From Trichoplusia ni (lineage: Eukaryota; Arthropoda; Insecta; Lepidoptera; Noctuidae): 64,000 nucleotides of DNA. Position 1 is the stretch's first letter. Every line of letters begins with the position of its first letter. A program made the position numbers and the translations under genes. The stretch is from contig NC_039488.1 in assembly GCF_003590095.1 (NCBI RefSeq), positions 8,618,001-8,682,000 on the forward strand, read 5' to 3'. The notes beneath the pieces are model-generated. The model ran no database searches, was not told the DNA's origin, and saw only the letters and a list, made by a program, of their open reading frames with translations. This document shows positions 51,106 through 63,700 of the stretch, piece by piece.

Positions 51106-53367
51106 GAACTGCCTCAATGAAATAAGATTTGCGGAGTTTCTTGAATCATTATTTTATGATGTATGTTTAGTATTTACATAATAATTATATAAAAAATATA
51201 ATAGCATAAATCCCTGGAACTTACTAACTAACTAACTATTTCAGGATGATAATATTTTCTAAGTTTTTTCTGCGTAACAATAACTCCTAGATGGTCTCAC
51301 ACAAATAACGCGTTTTTCATAAGTCGGATAAGTCAGGAAAAACATACTATGACGTTACACTTATACTCTGAATATGAGTTACAATAAGGATAAACCTATA
51401 AAAAAACACAACTTTTTCGAGTAATTTCACATAGTTTAGCGTAGTTTCCAAGAACCAAATATCTGGTAAACAGGGATTACTGTTTATTTATAAAGTCATG
51501 TAAGAGCGATGCGTTCGACCACGCATACCTAATCATGGAGCAAGACTGTTGCTTCCACAATAGCGTAAATGATTTCTGAAAAGTTCATCGTAAGGGGACT
51601 GCTATGCAAACTAAAACCTTGACTCACTCTCCAAATAGATAATTGAACTCATAAACTTAGAGTGTATCTGGCCGATATTAGTTTAATAATATCTGAACCA
51701 AAAAGGTCGTATTATAAAGTAGTGTAAGGCCATCAATGTTTTAAGAAGCGTAATGCCCTATTCACTCAGTGCCCATTGATGTTTGTAATTTCTTTCTTTT
51801 TTACTAATTGGGTTTTTATTTCAAAGGTAAATTCAGACTTTCTGCATCTTGGGGAAGTATCATCAGAACTCATACTAGTAGATTACTTCTATCCCCTTTG
51901 GCGAAGAATAAGAGGACACAACAGACACAGACAATTTTTTTTAAATAATGATTTATCCGGACAATTTTTTGCAGTGACGATATTAAAAAGTCACACATCA
52001 AATACATTTTGATATCTGATGCCTGGGATTTAATTATATTTTAAACGTCACTGGGATCTTTTAATTGTCCATAGGTATATGATTATTCATGAGCGTAACA
52101 GTGCATTATACTATTTTGCCTACTTCACGTATTTATGTATCACGGTGATCGCCAGTTTTATCATCAAGTCCTTTTCGGCATACGCCTACACCGAAATTAT
52201 GCGTCAGTCGATTGTGCTTCGCAATTGCAATAATGTTAGCTTCTAAATAGCTTTTGCAAAACTTAACATGTACAGAATTAGAACATCTAAGTTAAGTCAT
52301 ATGCTGATAAGTATAGATAATAAAATTATTGTCCCGTGCTCCACTGAACACGTTTCTAATGATGATATTAAAACATAAACTGATGTCATAGTCTATTTTA
52401 TTTAATATTTGGTCTATTTTACGATTTTATAAGCAATAAAAAATAACTTATAATACAATTAATCATTCATTAAGATAACGCGAGCTGGATATTTTGATGT
52501 ACTCTTAATGTTCAAAGTGATAGGCTATAATATCTAAATGCATTTGTATGTGCACGATAACCTTTATATTAAACATTCAAGTTCAACAAATAAACAAGAC
52601 ATTTTTGTTCTCTTACGTTTCCTAGAACCGTGTCAAACTAAATACGCGTGATATGGCGCTCTGCAATTTTTCCGCAAAAAGTATGTATTGTTGTATTTAT
52701 TTTTACTAATTTATTTTTTCACTGTGTGATTTATGAAATAGACCTGATGTTTATTTAAATTAAATCGTAGATAAATAAAACCAGTTTTTTTTTAAATTAG
52801 AACGTTTAAATTCAAGTTTGGTTTTATGATCTAAGATTCAGGTCTTGTGACATGTTTTTTATAGTGAATCGATTTGCAAAATTGTCTTATAATTGAACAA
52901 ACCTTTTCCAATTGAACGTTACCCTTTCTAGTTTCACAAAAACCGCTCTAAACAAACGGAAGCAAGAAAATAAAATTACCGCGATAAGACAATTAACTAG
53001 CCTTTTTATTTACGAAAACGACGTCGACGGCTTGCGGTGGTTAGATTGAAATTCAATTCGCTTTGTTTGAACAGACATTTTTCAATTAAAAGCACTGCGC
53101 CAATGTGAATACTGTGATAGAATGCTTGACCCGACGACCGACGTACCTCACGTCGTGCCCACAAAGGAATAAATTAAATACTACCTCCAGGGATCCATGG
53201 ACCAATAACTCAAATATGAAATAATTAAATTGGTTAAAATGTTAATAGTCTGTGGTTTTACTTTATCTCGACAGCAGTTGATATTCGGTGACGTATTTTG
53301 CAGTTTCGTTGGCTTTCATGTTTATTTTTCGTAAATGATTTTTTCTTTTGCGTGTCCACTGTTGCAG

Positions 53368-53388
53368 GTTTGAGCGCATTGCTGGCAA
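53368..53388 (+). other. Candidate 21-nt microexon
   Basis: A very good acceptor (tcttttgcgtgtccactgttgcag) is followed by 21 bases and then GTAGGT. Frame +1 reads FERIAG without a stop. The acceptor is convincing but the donor is average and no partner exon is known. Confidence 0.2.
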
Positions 53389-53564
53389 GTAGGTTCTAAT
53401 TTTATTTTGAAAATAACGTGTTTATTCTTAATTTAAGACGCAGCAGTCAATTAGAAAAATAGTTTCGTCACAGTTAGGATTTTGTATATTGATTATAATT
53501 GGTGGGAATAGCTATTTTGCTGTGATTTTGTGTATAACCACAATAACTGACGATCCTTATTGAA

Positions 53565-53612
53565 ATGGAAAGAGGCCTTTGTCTAACTGTGGAATGATTA
53601 TAGGCTGATCTA
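53565..53612 (+). mobile_element. LINE 3' tail
   Basis: 'ggaaagaggcctttgtctaa' followed by 'ctgtggaatgattataggct' and 'gat' is a short, diverged tail of the same LINE family. Confidence 0.5.
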
Positions 53613-54519
53613 TTATTAAAAAAGAACCTGTATGCCATTGAATGTGGATTAAGTATTCACGTTTGCGGTCTACTATAATGGAAATAGCAAAGATCTTTAT
53701 AGAGATTTATTATCCAAATTTATCGATTTCCGATGGATTGTTTTGAAATATTATTGAGCATACATAAACCACACATTTCCATAAACTATGAATCGTTTAC
53801 GTAAACAATGTTTATAAGTAAACATGTTTTAAACTAGCCGCTTTAATAGGATACTTGTAACATATAATTATAGTTTATATTCTTATTTAACTATAAAAGA
53901 TATGTTATAAACCAATAATTATAGATTATCATCTAAGTTAACTATAGTTATGGTAGTACTAAAATAGTGTTGGATATTACCTAACTTATCCTTTAAATAT
54001 ATATGTAATGAAAAAAAAATACAAAAACTTCAGGTAGGTTTGAGGTACGATACTGCACCTCTATGTTAAACAATTCAGTCGCTATACCAACAAAGTAACC
54101 GAGGTCACTATTGAAATTAGTCCATTGTATTAACCTTTAAATTAGTTATTAGTATTTACTAATAAACTTTTCCCAAATAAAAACTTAATTAAAAACAATT
54201 TTAGGAAATGGAAACACCTTCGAAACCCATTAACAATATAGGTAAACAATAATGAACACGATGACGTCTAAAATAAGAAAACACGTAAGAAAACGCTTTT
54301 TCGCTGAAGGGTTGGAAAAGCCGAGCCTTGAGTAGCCCTATCTTGTCGGGGGTAATGTACTGACCTGGATACAATCGAACGAGTTCACATTGTTGCCTTC
54401 ACCTTTAACAAGCGATAAAGTTACTAAAAGAAAACAATTAACAGCTCTATATGTTTATATTTGTAAGTGATTCAAGTTTAGTTGTTGGAAGATAAAGAAT
54501 ATAGATGCACGCGGTGGTT

Positions 54520-54618
54520 TTTTTGTGAAATTTGGGGAGTCGGTCCCTGTTAACGATGGATTAAGACTGTAATGAGAGAAAGGAGGCCTTTGTCCTGCAG
54601 TGGAACGCTAAAGGCTAA
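54520..54618 (+). mobile_element. LINE 3' tail
   Basis: 'gtcggtccctgttaacgatg', 'gagagaaaggaggcctttgt' and 'cctgcagtggaacgctaaag' then (taa)n mark another tail of the LINE family. Confidence 0.55.
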
Positions 54619-57329
54619 TAATAATAATGATAGATTATTTCGTGATAGAATTTAATTAATTAATAGGTTGATGCAAATTTTGTTTAAGACTTCCTACAAT
54701 CTATCAAATGACAAAGATACTACTTACTTACATACTTTACGGGTCTTGAAATAGAAGACTTTTAATATTTGGCTGAAAGTTGCGTAAGTTTATTTTGATG
54801 AATAATTATTGGCCATAAGTTACATCATTCCATTTTATTGACAAACGAATGAAGAATAACAACAGTTCTTCTAGCAGATCGAGTTGCAATATTTATAAAC
54901 AATTCCTAAAAGCGTTTTCCATAAAAAAAAAAACAATAATATTGGAAGCTCTTCATCTGTAGGTTTAAAATTTCATTTTCGGTCGATTAAATTCTTAGAA
55001 AACATGATTGAAACAATTTATTTATCTATATCTATCTATTCTTTATAAAAAATATAAAATGAATTCTACTTTAAAATTATTACTCAATAGAAAACGCGTC
55101 TACGTCATTTACCGATGGAAAATGGGAAAACCAACAGTTTCTTTTTATTACAAACAGATGGAAATGAAGATTGCAATGCGGAAATGAAAGATACGAACCG
55201 CGAACTCTCCCTCAAGTGTAAATTATTATATTGATGAAGATCATGATGGCTTTTTAGATGTTACAGAAGTTACAAAATATCTTTTCGTATAATATTTTTT
55301 TTTGGTAGAGTCTGTTGACAGTTTCTGTTTTTATTATTTCTTTATGTAAGTAGGTAGGCTACAATGAATTTCGGCTTCAGTAACACCACCTCACAAAGCT
55401 TTAGCACGAAAAGCTACTTCAAATAAAAATATTCAAACGTTTTTTCAGACACAGCTTTTCGCTTATTTTAGCCAGTTATAAATAAGACTAGTTTTTTCTA
55501 AAAATAGCTTTCAAATTTTTTTTTCGAGTTTCATTCAACATAAAGAAAAGGTGTACTCTACTCTACTGTTCATTGCTTTTAAGACTTTTATAACTATTGA
55601 GGATCTCTATAACATGACGTGCTTGCACAACCCACATTGAAAACAACTTTTTATGTAGTACTCTTGACACTGCCTATCATTATAATCAATCGATAAAATA
55701 TTACATTATTTATTTCAAGAGGTAATTCAACTGGGTAAGCGTTGTGTGATACTTGATTGATAATCAATATTGTTGTAAGTATTAAGTAGGTGAGCAACGA
55801 ATAGTTCCCCTTTAAGATATCAATCACCTTATCTATTACCTACTTACAGGTACACTACCGTAACTATTGTGTTACACTTGAAAAGACAGTCAGCAACAGA
55901 CGTCCATGTAAAGTAAAAAAAAAATATGATTCCATAAAAAAATCTAATCTCTATTTCAATAAAATTATTCAATCAATTATTCAAAAAGACTATATCAAAT
56001 CCGAACGATCTATTGAAAAGTTTCTAAAAAAAATGGACTGCTTGTCTGATTTTAGAATTAAAACTCTGTTTAAAAGAGAATTAAAAGTCTCTTTGCTAAC
56101 AGTACTTCATCCTTAAATAATAATAATAATATTTTGGGTAACAAAATAAATAGGACGAATTGAGAAACTCTTCCTTTCTGAAGTCACTCGAAAACACTCA
56201 CGTTCGTCCTTTAAGAAATTTACTAATTGCGGAGTACAATGACTCACAAACAAAAACTTAATATTAATTAATTTGATAAGTAAGTTGTTTTCACAGACGG
56301 TAAATAATACATAGTCATACAGTCCTATTACAATCAAGGGCACAAGATAACAGTTTACCCATAAAATTCATGAGTAATGGTAAGTTCATACCAGCGAATA
56401 TATCGTATGTCTAGATATTTGTAAGGGTAATAACCTTAAACTATACTAATATAATATTAAACTGAATATAAACACTTTCAACCCTAGTGTTTGTGTTCCT
56501 AAATACCGGCTCCAAAATAAATGGTTTGGATGCGATAATTGAAGAGAAAATGGAAATTGTGTGGGCTGACATTAAAGCGAGTAAAAATATCAATGAAGCC
56601 CTATTTAGAGCTTATTTTTGAATTTCGATTCAACCAGTTCTTTTTTTTTACAAGCTCTTATTTAACTTGCAATGTTTGTATGTTTATTTTTTTTAATAAA
56701 ATAATAGTAAGTAGGTATACAACTTCGAAATGTAATTGAACTAACTATTAGACATATTAAATAAATAAAATACAACAAGTCTGTTCTCCTTTACTAATGT
56801 ATTTATAAGTATAACGACCTGCAAAATATACCCTATTATTTTCAAAGGAAAACATTTCTTTAATGGCGAGAAAATGTGGACGGAATATACACATGAGAGC
56901 GGTTTAAACAAACCCAAGCAGGACCTTTTCTAAAATTATCCCGGCGTCGAATCGATATACCCTCACTTCCCTGCCGTCTAGACAGACATATGCATACATA
57001 CCTACAGTATTTATACTTTTACCACACATTTAACAGTCTACGCAACTTAACCTATTAATTGTGAATTTAAGGCCGTGAGTGTTTACTCTGTAGAGCAGAT
57101 TCTAGTGCGACTATCTGATATGATACTCCAATTTAAGAGCGATAAGAAACAGTAAACATAACACGTTTTACATAATTACTAACTGCGATTTACTTTGTAA
57201 TTAATGGGCATGTTCGAGACAGTAACATAATATATAATTCGATTTAATCGATATTATAGCGGCATATAGTTCTACATTCAAGAGATTGTTTCAATTGTTT
57301 TGAATAATTGGATGAAGTCGAAATCTTAC

Positions 57330-57435
57330 CATTGATCCGTCTGTCCGAAAGAGTATCCTCCTCTTCCCACCACGGTTGGTCTAGGATCCGGCGCGTCGGC
57401 GGACGGTCATAATTCCCGTAATATTGGAACTCCAT
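57330..57435 (-). CDS. Coding first exon, acidic/aromatic N-terminus
   Basis: Reading leftward, ATG at 57435-57433 opens 35 codons plus one base, ending at 57330 before donor ATG|GTAAGA. The peptide begins MEFQYYGNYDRPPTRR, then ILDQPWWEEEDTLSDRRIN. It is rich in Tyr, Trp, Arg and acidic residues, with no signal peptide or membrane segment. The intron that follows quickly hits stops, which supports the donor. The upstream frame has no other ATG, and GC-rich DNA lies upstream. Phase 1 and the terminal G match the first exon at 38683-38632, so the two may be alternative N-termini of one gene extending leftward. TTCAG at 57496-57492 could be an initiator or a 3' splice site. I cannot name the protein. 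Confidence 0.65.
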
Positions 57436-57790
57436 AATCAACACTTTCGTTACGTAATCACAACTTTCATTCAGAACTTGTATTACACGGCACTGAAGGC
57501 ATACACAAACACCACGCCACCTTTAACGCTTAAGCGATACTGATTCGTTATAAACTCTTCTCGACCAGACATAAATGAGATAAACGATTGACGCTGAATA
57601 ATAACACATAGGGTCATTATTATCGACAATAGTACGGTAAGACGCTCGTTAGCCGGCGCCCGCGATTCGATAAACTTTGCCGCCTTTCTTGGCTCACACC
57701 TCTTGTATACAGGGGTCCCCCAGTCTAGCCTCCGCGTCTGAATTGTTTGCTGTTTACGTGTGAGCAACTGTCAGCAAATACCAGCCACTT
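57436..57790 (-). promoter_or_regulatory. 5' UTR and GC-rich promoter region of the 57.4-kb first exon
   Basis: On the minus strand, an initiator-like TTCAGTGC has its A at 57494. Further upstream, 57640-57740 is GC- and CpG-rich (for example cgttagccggcgcccgcgat near 57648). If transcription starts at 57494 the leader is 58 bases with one short upstream ATG. A start in the GC-rich part would give a leader of 200-340 bases. A 94-codon open frame (57767-57483) crosses this region without an ATG at its listed start and is probably noncoding. Confidence 0.4.
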
Positions 57791-58703
57791 GATCAAACAC
57801 AAATGGAACGAGATGAGACACTCGTTCTTCCGATGCAAGCATTTCAACGTTTTATTGAAAAATATATCGAGCCGAGTATCAAGAAGAGTTTAAGAATATG
57901 TTTTTGCTTTAATCCCTCGTTTTAATTTAAACAATAGTGGAACTGTTTACGTAGCTTTATGTTGGGCAGTGTTTTACTTTTAATTATTCTACTTTGTTCG
58001 CGCTGTTCACACGGCCTCACTGGTGCGAATATCGGTCAGACGTCTACAGAAATTATAAGCATTCACCGTTAATTACTTAAGACGAAACAAAAAAGGACGC
58101 GAGACATGACTTTCTACTCGATCAATGCGACTTACACTCGTATATAAACCTTTAAATGTCTACTACTGAATACATAGTAGAAAACATTTGTTTTAATAGG
58201 GATATTTCGTCGGTTCTTAACCTCAGTTCATGTCTACGTTTGTGCAAAGATCAAGAGTCTCATGTCCTGAAACTGAAGTGGAACAGACGTCATCGTTACA
58301 CACACAGATTCATTACAAGACTCATATTGTTACAGATACATTATTTTCAGTATATTTGTGAAGCTATTGTGAGTGCACACTTAACACTTTTGACGAATTG
58401 ACATGATTGACGGGTATATGGTAATAGTATAAACATGTATATGTACATAAGTAATATGTTGACAGAGATGATGTTACTATATATAGGATAAATGTACTCG
58501 TGGATAATAAACTTGTGTGTATGGAAACTTGACTACTGAAAGCATATTGACTTATCATTTAAAATAGGATCGAACATTCTATTTCTGCTCTTGGTATTTA
58601 GACCATCAGATTAACGTAATTTTATGTTCAAATATGTAAAATTCTATTTTAATCATATTGGTTTGGCTTGTCACTAAGCTAAACTACATATATTGATCGA
58701 TAA

Positions 58704-58970
58704 CAAGTTGAGCTACGCTTGATACGGTAGATTCGTGGATGGGTCACTATGACGAGTTCCTGCGTGTTTCGGAAGGTACTTATAATTATGAGTCCCGGCT
58801 GTCAGTTACAAGTATTTGTCAATAATTACGGGTAGTTAGAAGCGAAAGAATTCGTCGACCAGTCTAACTAAGGGGTTGAGGAGTTGGGTTGAGAACGTCA
58901 GATAGGCAGCCGCTCCTTGTAAAACACTGGAACTTAGCTGCATCCGGACAGACTTAGTTGGGAAAAGGCG
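58704..58970 (+). mobile_element. 5S-rRNA-derived SINE-like element
   Basis: AAGTTGAGC (58705) and GGATGGGTCAC (58737) resemble box A (AAGTTAAGC) and box C (GGATGGGTGACC) of the internal 5S rRNA promoter and are separated by 32 nt, as in 5S rRNA. Further similarity follows (gagttcctgcgtgttt versus gggaacaccgcgtgtt). The body continues with 'gtcccggctgtcagttacaa', 'gacttagttgggaaaagg' and related phrases. This is the layout of SINE3-type elements. A degenerate second copy lies at 45.8 kb and a head-only trace at 29.77 kb. Confidence 0.65.
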
Positions 58971-59454
58971 TTTTATAATATTTAAAGCCTTTGTTTGGCG
59001 AAAGTTTTATGCTTTACAGAAACAGGAAGTCAATCTCTAAGAATTAACTGAACAATGATGCAGAGGAAATGACGCAGATTTTTTATCATATTTTCAATAA
59101 TTAGTCATGTTTAACTAAATCTCGTTAGTTTTAGGTCTGTGTCACTTTGCAAAGAATCCGATTGAGTCATTTACCTCTAAAGCCAACGTAAATGTGTAAT
59201 TTTTCAAGATACAAACGTATATTTCAGGTGCTTAACAATACATTCAGTAATTCACCTTCAGCAACCTTCCTCGTGTATCACAGTGGTTCATTCAACTGAA
59301 ACTGAAAAAAGTATCTAATCGACGTATTATCATGAACGGGGATCCATCATGTAAGAGTGTGTAGAACGTTAAGTAGCTTTCCACCTTGTTTGCTTGTTAG
59401 ACGCCAGCGAAAATTAAAACAAAAGAAAACCAGGACGCGTCAAAAAAAAATACA

Positions 59455-59895
59455 ATTTTAGGATAATCGACCATCGTCGAGCATCCTACCACCGTATCTT
59501 AAAGTAATATCAGCAGGGAGCGTGAATGCGTCCACGGCGGGGGGCCACATTCGGTGCTATGGATGTGGTCCCAATATGAGGCGAGGAGGCCGATGCTCTT
59601 TACACGTCGGCCTCCACACAACACGAGAAAGTGACCTACCGGCCCGCAGTCCTGGCCGGCGCGGCGGAAACCCGCGGTCAATGTATGAAGGATTGCAACG
59701 CATTGGCATACACCGAAACAAAAACGCGGATGACGTAGGACGGCGGTTCAGGTTTAGTCAGTAAAAGTCTGACACTACCCATTTCCTCCCCCGAGGGAGT
59801 GGGTGTCCATGAAGATGTCCATGTCCCCGCTTTAACAAAAAAAAGGAAGCGTGAATGCGCGCTACAATGTGTGGAGGCGCCTCTCACTTAACTCC
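59455..59895 (+). mobile_element. Large GC-richer lepidopteran repeat
   Basis: The segment includes 'gcgtgaatgcg' twice (59519 and 59850), 'ggcctccacacaacacgaga', 'ccggcccgcagtcctggccg' and 'ttagtcagtaaaagtctgac' followed by 'actacccatttcctccccc'. The last core is shared with 39.9 kb. Open frames on both strands (80 and 60-69 codons) overlap in register with repeat sequence and are not genes. Class unknown. Confidence 0.55.
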
Positions 59896-60639
59896 TTAAT
59901 AAGAAATTATACTTATTATAATAATAACGGACTACTTAAACGTGTTTTTTTTATCTTTTCAACTTATAGTATGTGATTTAGACTTGACAATTATTCAGCT
60001 ATTTTTTTTTTTATTTTAGTAGGTATTGTAATTAAAATGCTGTTTGCTATATAATCGTTCCAGACTATAAAATATTTGTACTCTGGAAACAGTGGAATAT
60101 TATGGACCTTTTTTTATTGAACATTATTGTAACAAATTCTTCCGACATGTGTCAATAAGGTCTATATTAATTATTGACTTTTATAACTACATATTTGCAA
60201 AGTTTATAGCCCTTGATTCATTGTCTGCATTCAGATAAACATATGTAATCTAGTTTTGTTTTCTTACATTAGTCTACGCAAAAGGTATGCATCTTATCAT
60301 ATTGTTAACAATGACGTTTTTTATTACTGCAAATATTTCTTAAATTAATTAAACAATATAAATCACTGCGATAGTCGCGTCACTGCATAACAATAAAATG
60401 TTGTTGAATGTAATTGTATAATGAGAGGTAAATACAAATCCAGTGCAAGGGTACTTACAAAATATAACTATGTTTATGGTTGTCAGATTCACTGCAAATA
60501 ATCAAAGTTTCATACAAGATGCAATTAAATATATATATAAATATATGTATATTGTTTTTAATATCTTTCTACCAGTTTTGTCCCACATAAATTTCTTTTT
60601 TGGCCTATATTTTTGTCAACAAAACAACCACCGAATTAA

Positions 60640-60710
60640 ATCACCGGTCACTGCGAGTTGGACTCGCGGATCCCTTTTTACTTTTTGAATAAGGGACCCC
60701 GTAAACATTA
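60640..60710 (-). mobile_element. End of 'gagtYggactcgcg' repeat
   Basis: 'caccggtcactgcgagttgg' and 'actcgcggatcccttttta' match the reverse end of a common moth repeat whose other end carries 'catgaaccgtgatagct' (see 21.9, 23.2 and 29.65 kb). Confidence 0.4.
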
Positions 60711-63700
60711 ACCTACATTACCTACGTCTGATGAGCTGATGATTATTTTGCTCATTAATTAGCTTTCACCAAATGAGGTTTTTGAAACGATATAAATAAA
60801 AAATCTGTGCAATGTGCATTTCCTTTACATCATTTAAATCTATTTTTATATTAACCTTAATAAAGTCTCTTTTCTCGATATTGCAATTATTATTATAGTA
60901 ATAAGCCCTATATTTAATTGCTTCCTAATGACTCAATAAAATAGCAATTCTTGATCATTGAACTGTTTCTATTGTTATTTTTATATTATTTATTGAAAGA
61001 TAGTGTAATTTTATGACTGTAAGTATCCATAGGTCGCTTGCGTATCGTATCACTTATTACTTATTTCTTTAATAATTAAAATTCGATCTCAAAAAATAAT
61101 TTTATTCAAGACAGGCTACCAGGTACCTTTTTTTGAACGTCACAGAATATATCTATAAACAACACCCTGTATCACCCGTCTCTCACAACTTCCTAAGTGA
61201 GGAGAAAAATGGCGCTGCAAACTCCATACCACAATTTAATGTAAGTCAAGTACGCTTATCAGAAAAATATTACTTAATTACACATACGGTCAAGCATATT
61301 GTTATTAATATTTATAGACGATAACTAGTCTACTATACACTTAAGAGTCGTTAGAGTTAAGAATTGATTTTTTTAACTTAATTAAAATCGATAACTGTAA
61401 GGCTTCTTTTATACTAGGACACTATCTTACTATGGATTTAAATGTACAAGTCAGTATACGTATTATGAAAGGATTATAATTATGATATCTTTCGTGAGGC
61501 GGATTGATAATTATTTATTTCATAACGGTTAACTCTAGTGACTAGTTGAAACTAGTATTAAATTAGTCGGGCTATCCCAATAAATATGCGTGAGATTTTA
61601 TTTTGTTATGTTTCACATTACAAAATCAAAATTAAGACACTTCTCTCACGTCCTACACAATAACATTACAATGATACCTCGTTCACATCAAAATCCAATA
61701 AATGAATACAACCTATCATTTTTCAATCACAGCACAGGCTTCTATTGCCTTGGCCTATAGCCACAACACCCATTAAAAAACAGCCTTTTTCAGGATATGT
61801 GGTTCTGGCTAGTTAACCTGTCTATATGTATAGGTATACACCTGTGGTATACAACTGACATTTCTACAATAGGTAACGTCATATAATCGTTAAATGTATG
61901 TGGGTATCATACAGCCTCGATGTCAAATGACGTTGACCTGTCTTGTTTATACATTCAAGCTTTTCCTATTGATCGATTGCTTGAAATGTTTTTTGATCAA
62001 AGACAGTTCGAAAACAGACGGCAAACGTAAGAAGTCGTATAGGATCAAACTGTGTTCAAATCTGTGTCAAAAACAATGTTGCTGTGTAAACGAAGCTCAA
62101 GTTTGAACGGCATCGGAGCTAAATAACACTTGGTTAAGGGCAACCGGTCCCAGAAACCTAGATACAGTAATGATGTCAAACAATTTACGGCATATATTAA
62201 GAGCTTAGTATTCGAGGTCTTAAAGTATATAATGTATTAAATAGGGTACTGCTATCGCAATATTTTTTAAATAGTGATTGGTGAGATTGACTGGTTGACT
62301 GGATAAATAAGTGTTTCTAAATATACTCCTAAATGGCACGTATATTCAACTTAAGCTATCATGTCACTTGGGGTTTAGCATGTCAGAAAATTTAACGATG
62401 TTATTTTGAAAAATTTAACCCGTCACCTCACCGCGTACTAAAAGTTTTGAAACGCAAATAGTGTGCTAACTTTTAGAGTGTTATAATTAAAGTTATTGTA
62501 TATTTATTTAAATTTGAGAACCACAATAAGAAACCAATGCATTCCATTAATAAATTCAAAATAATACTCTAGAAATTAATGGACAAATCAAATTGAATTT
62601 AGTTGGGAGAAATAAACTATATGCATACGAGACAGATATTAATCAGTAGGTATCGCTTAAATTTACTACAACCCACCAGAAGCCTTTTTAAAAACCGAAC
62701 AAAATATCAAAGTTTAATGCAAAACAATCGTTAAAGTTACGCAACATAGATTCGTTATCAAATAAATCGAACTTAAAAAACGAAATGCATATTTTAAATT
62801 CAAATAAATATTAGCCACTAATAACATAATCAATTTATTTACAGATGAACCCATCACATAAACCATGCATCAAAAGTGTCGAGTACTCACAATAACATTT
62901 CTATAGACGCCGTGCATGTTTGTTTAAGATCACTATCACACGATTTCCTTACATTTGTCTAGGTATAAAGGCATGTGTTTTACCGAAGCGTGTAGTACAA
63001 CTAACCACTGAGTATTAAGTACATAGGAATAGTTCGACCAACGACCGATAGCAAAGCGTTCACGACAGACCGGTGTACTGACTGTTTGATGGTTTTTCGC
63101 GATGCTCGTATATGCAAGACGCTAAGTGTCTAATTCCATTTTGATAAGCTGTATAAACTGTGAAGCAGGCCATTGTCACAGTTTTACACTAATTTGAGTC
63201 ACGAGGTTTTGTTAGTAGCGACTAGCGACATAAAATGCTGTGTCAGACATACATATACGTACATAGTTTGTTTCATACACAATTATTTTTATTGACTTCC
63301 GAACTTACCGAAATCGATGCTTGATTCAATTCAATTCAATAATTGAGGTCCCTTAAATTAGATATAAACGAAAGACGAATAGTTGTTTTTTATTGTCATA
63401 ATAAAACTACTTCGTATTTGAATACTCAATAGATCATATCGTTTTCATTTTGACATCAACCTAATTCTATACTCAATAAGCAACTTCTAAATAATGTATA
63501 ATTCCGTTCAGCTTAGTGACGAACGACAAAAAAAAAACTATTAATAGGATTGGGAAAATTCCCAAAGTTCAATAATTATGCAGAATCACACCGATCCAAA
63601 ATAGCTTATGGTGTTAAATGAGACGATTAACACAATCTATTTCCAGCCAGTCATTATTAAAATAAATATTATAATAAAATATTTATACATAAATTTAAAA

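Larger units (their letters stand above)
48026..57329. other. Gene-free stretch, probably intronic on the minus strand
   Basis: AT-rich, between the ratchet-like site and the 57.4-kb first exon. It contains LINE tails near 48.1, 53.6 and 54.6 kb, a SINE near 51.07 kb, a possible 'aaatctgaaccc' repeat near 50.9 kb and a microexon-like site near 53.37 kb. The 105- and 106-codon ORFs near 49.0 and 48.7 kb are within chance expectation. Confidence 0.5.

Noticed and set aside
52023..52240. Roughly 67-codon open frame with membrane-like residues, resembling a chemoreceptor fragment
   Set aside because: It lacks the conserved C-terminal motif of gustatory receptors, has no flanking splice sites, and such frames are common by chance here.
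55150..55291. EF-hand-like peptide (DEDHDGFLDVTE)
   Set aside because: The frame is closed just upstream by a stop and the acceptor is poor. The adjoining sequence looks like a reversed SINE B box (gatacgaaccgcgaa), so the match is probably chance.
58156..58401. 81-codon plus-strand ORF next to a TATATAA
   Set aside because: The TATA lies about 9 bases before the ATG, so transcription would begin inside the ORF. No homology was recognised.
59499..59887. ORFs of 60-80 codons on both strands
   Set aside because: They coincide with a repetitive element sharing its core with 39.9 kb, not with a gene.
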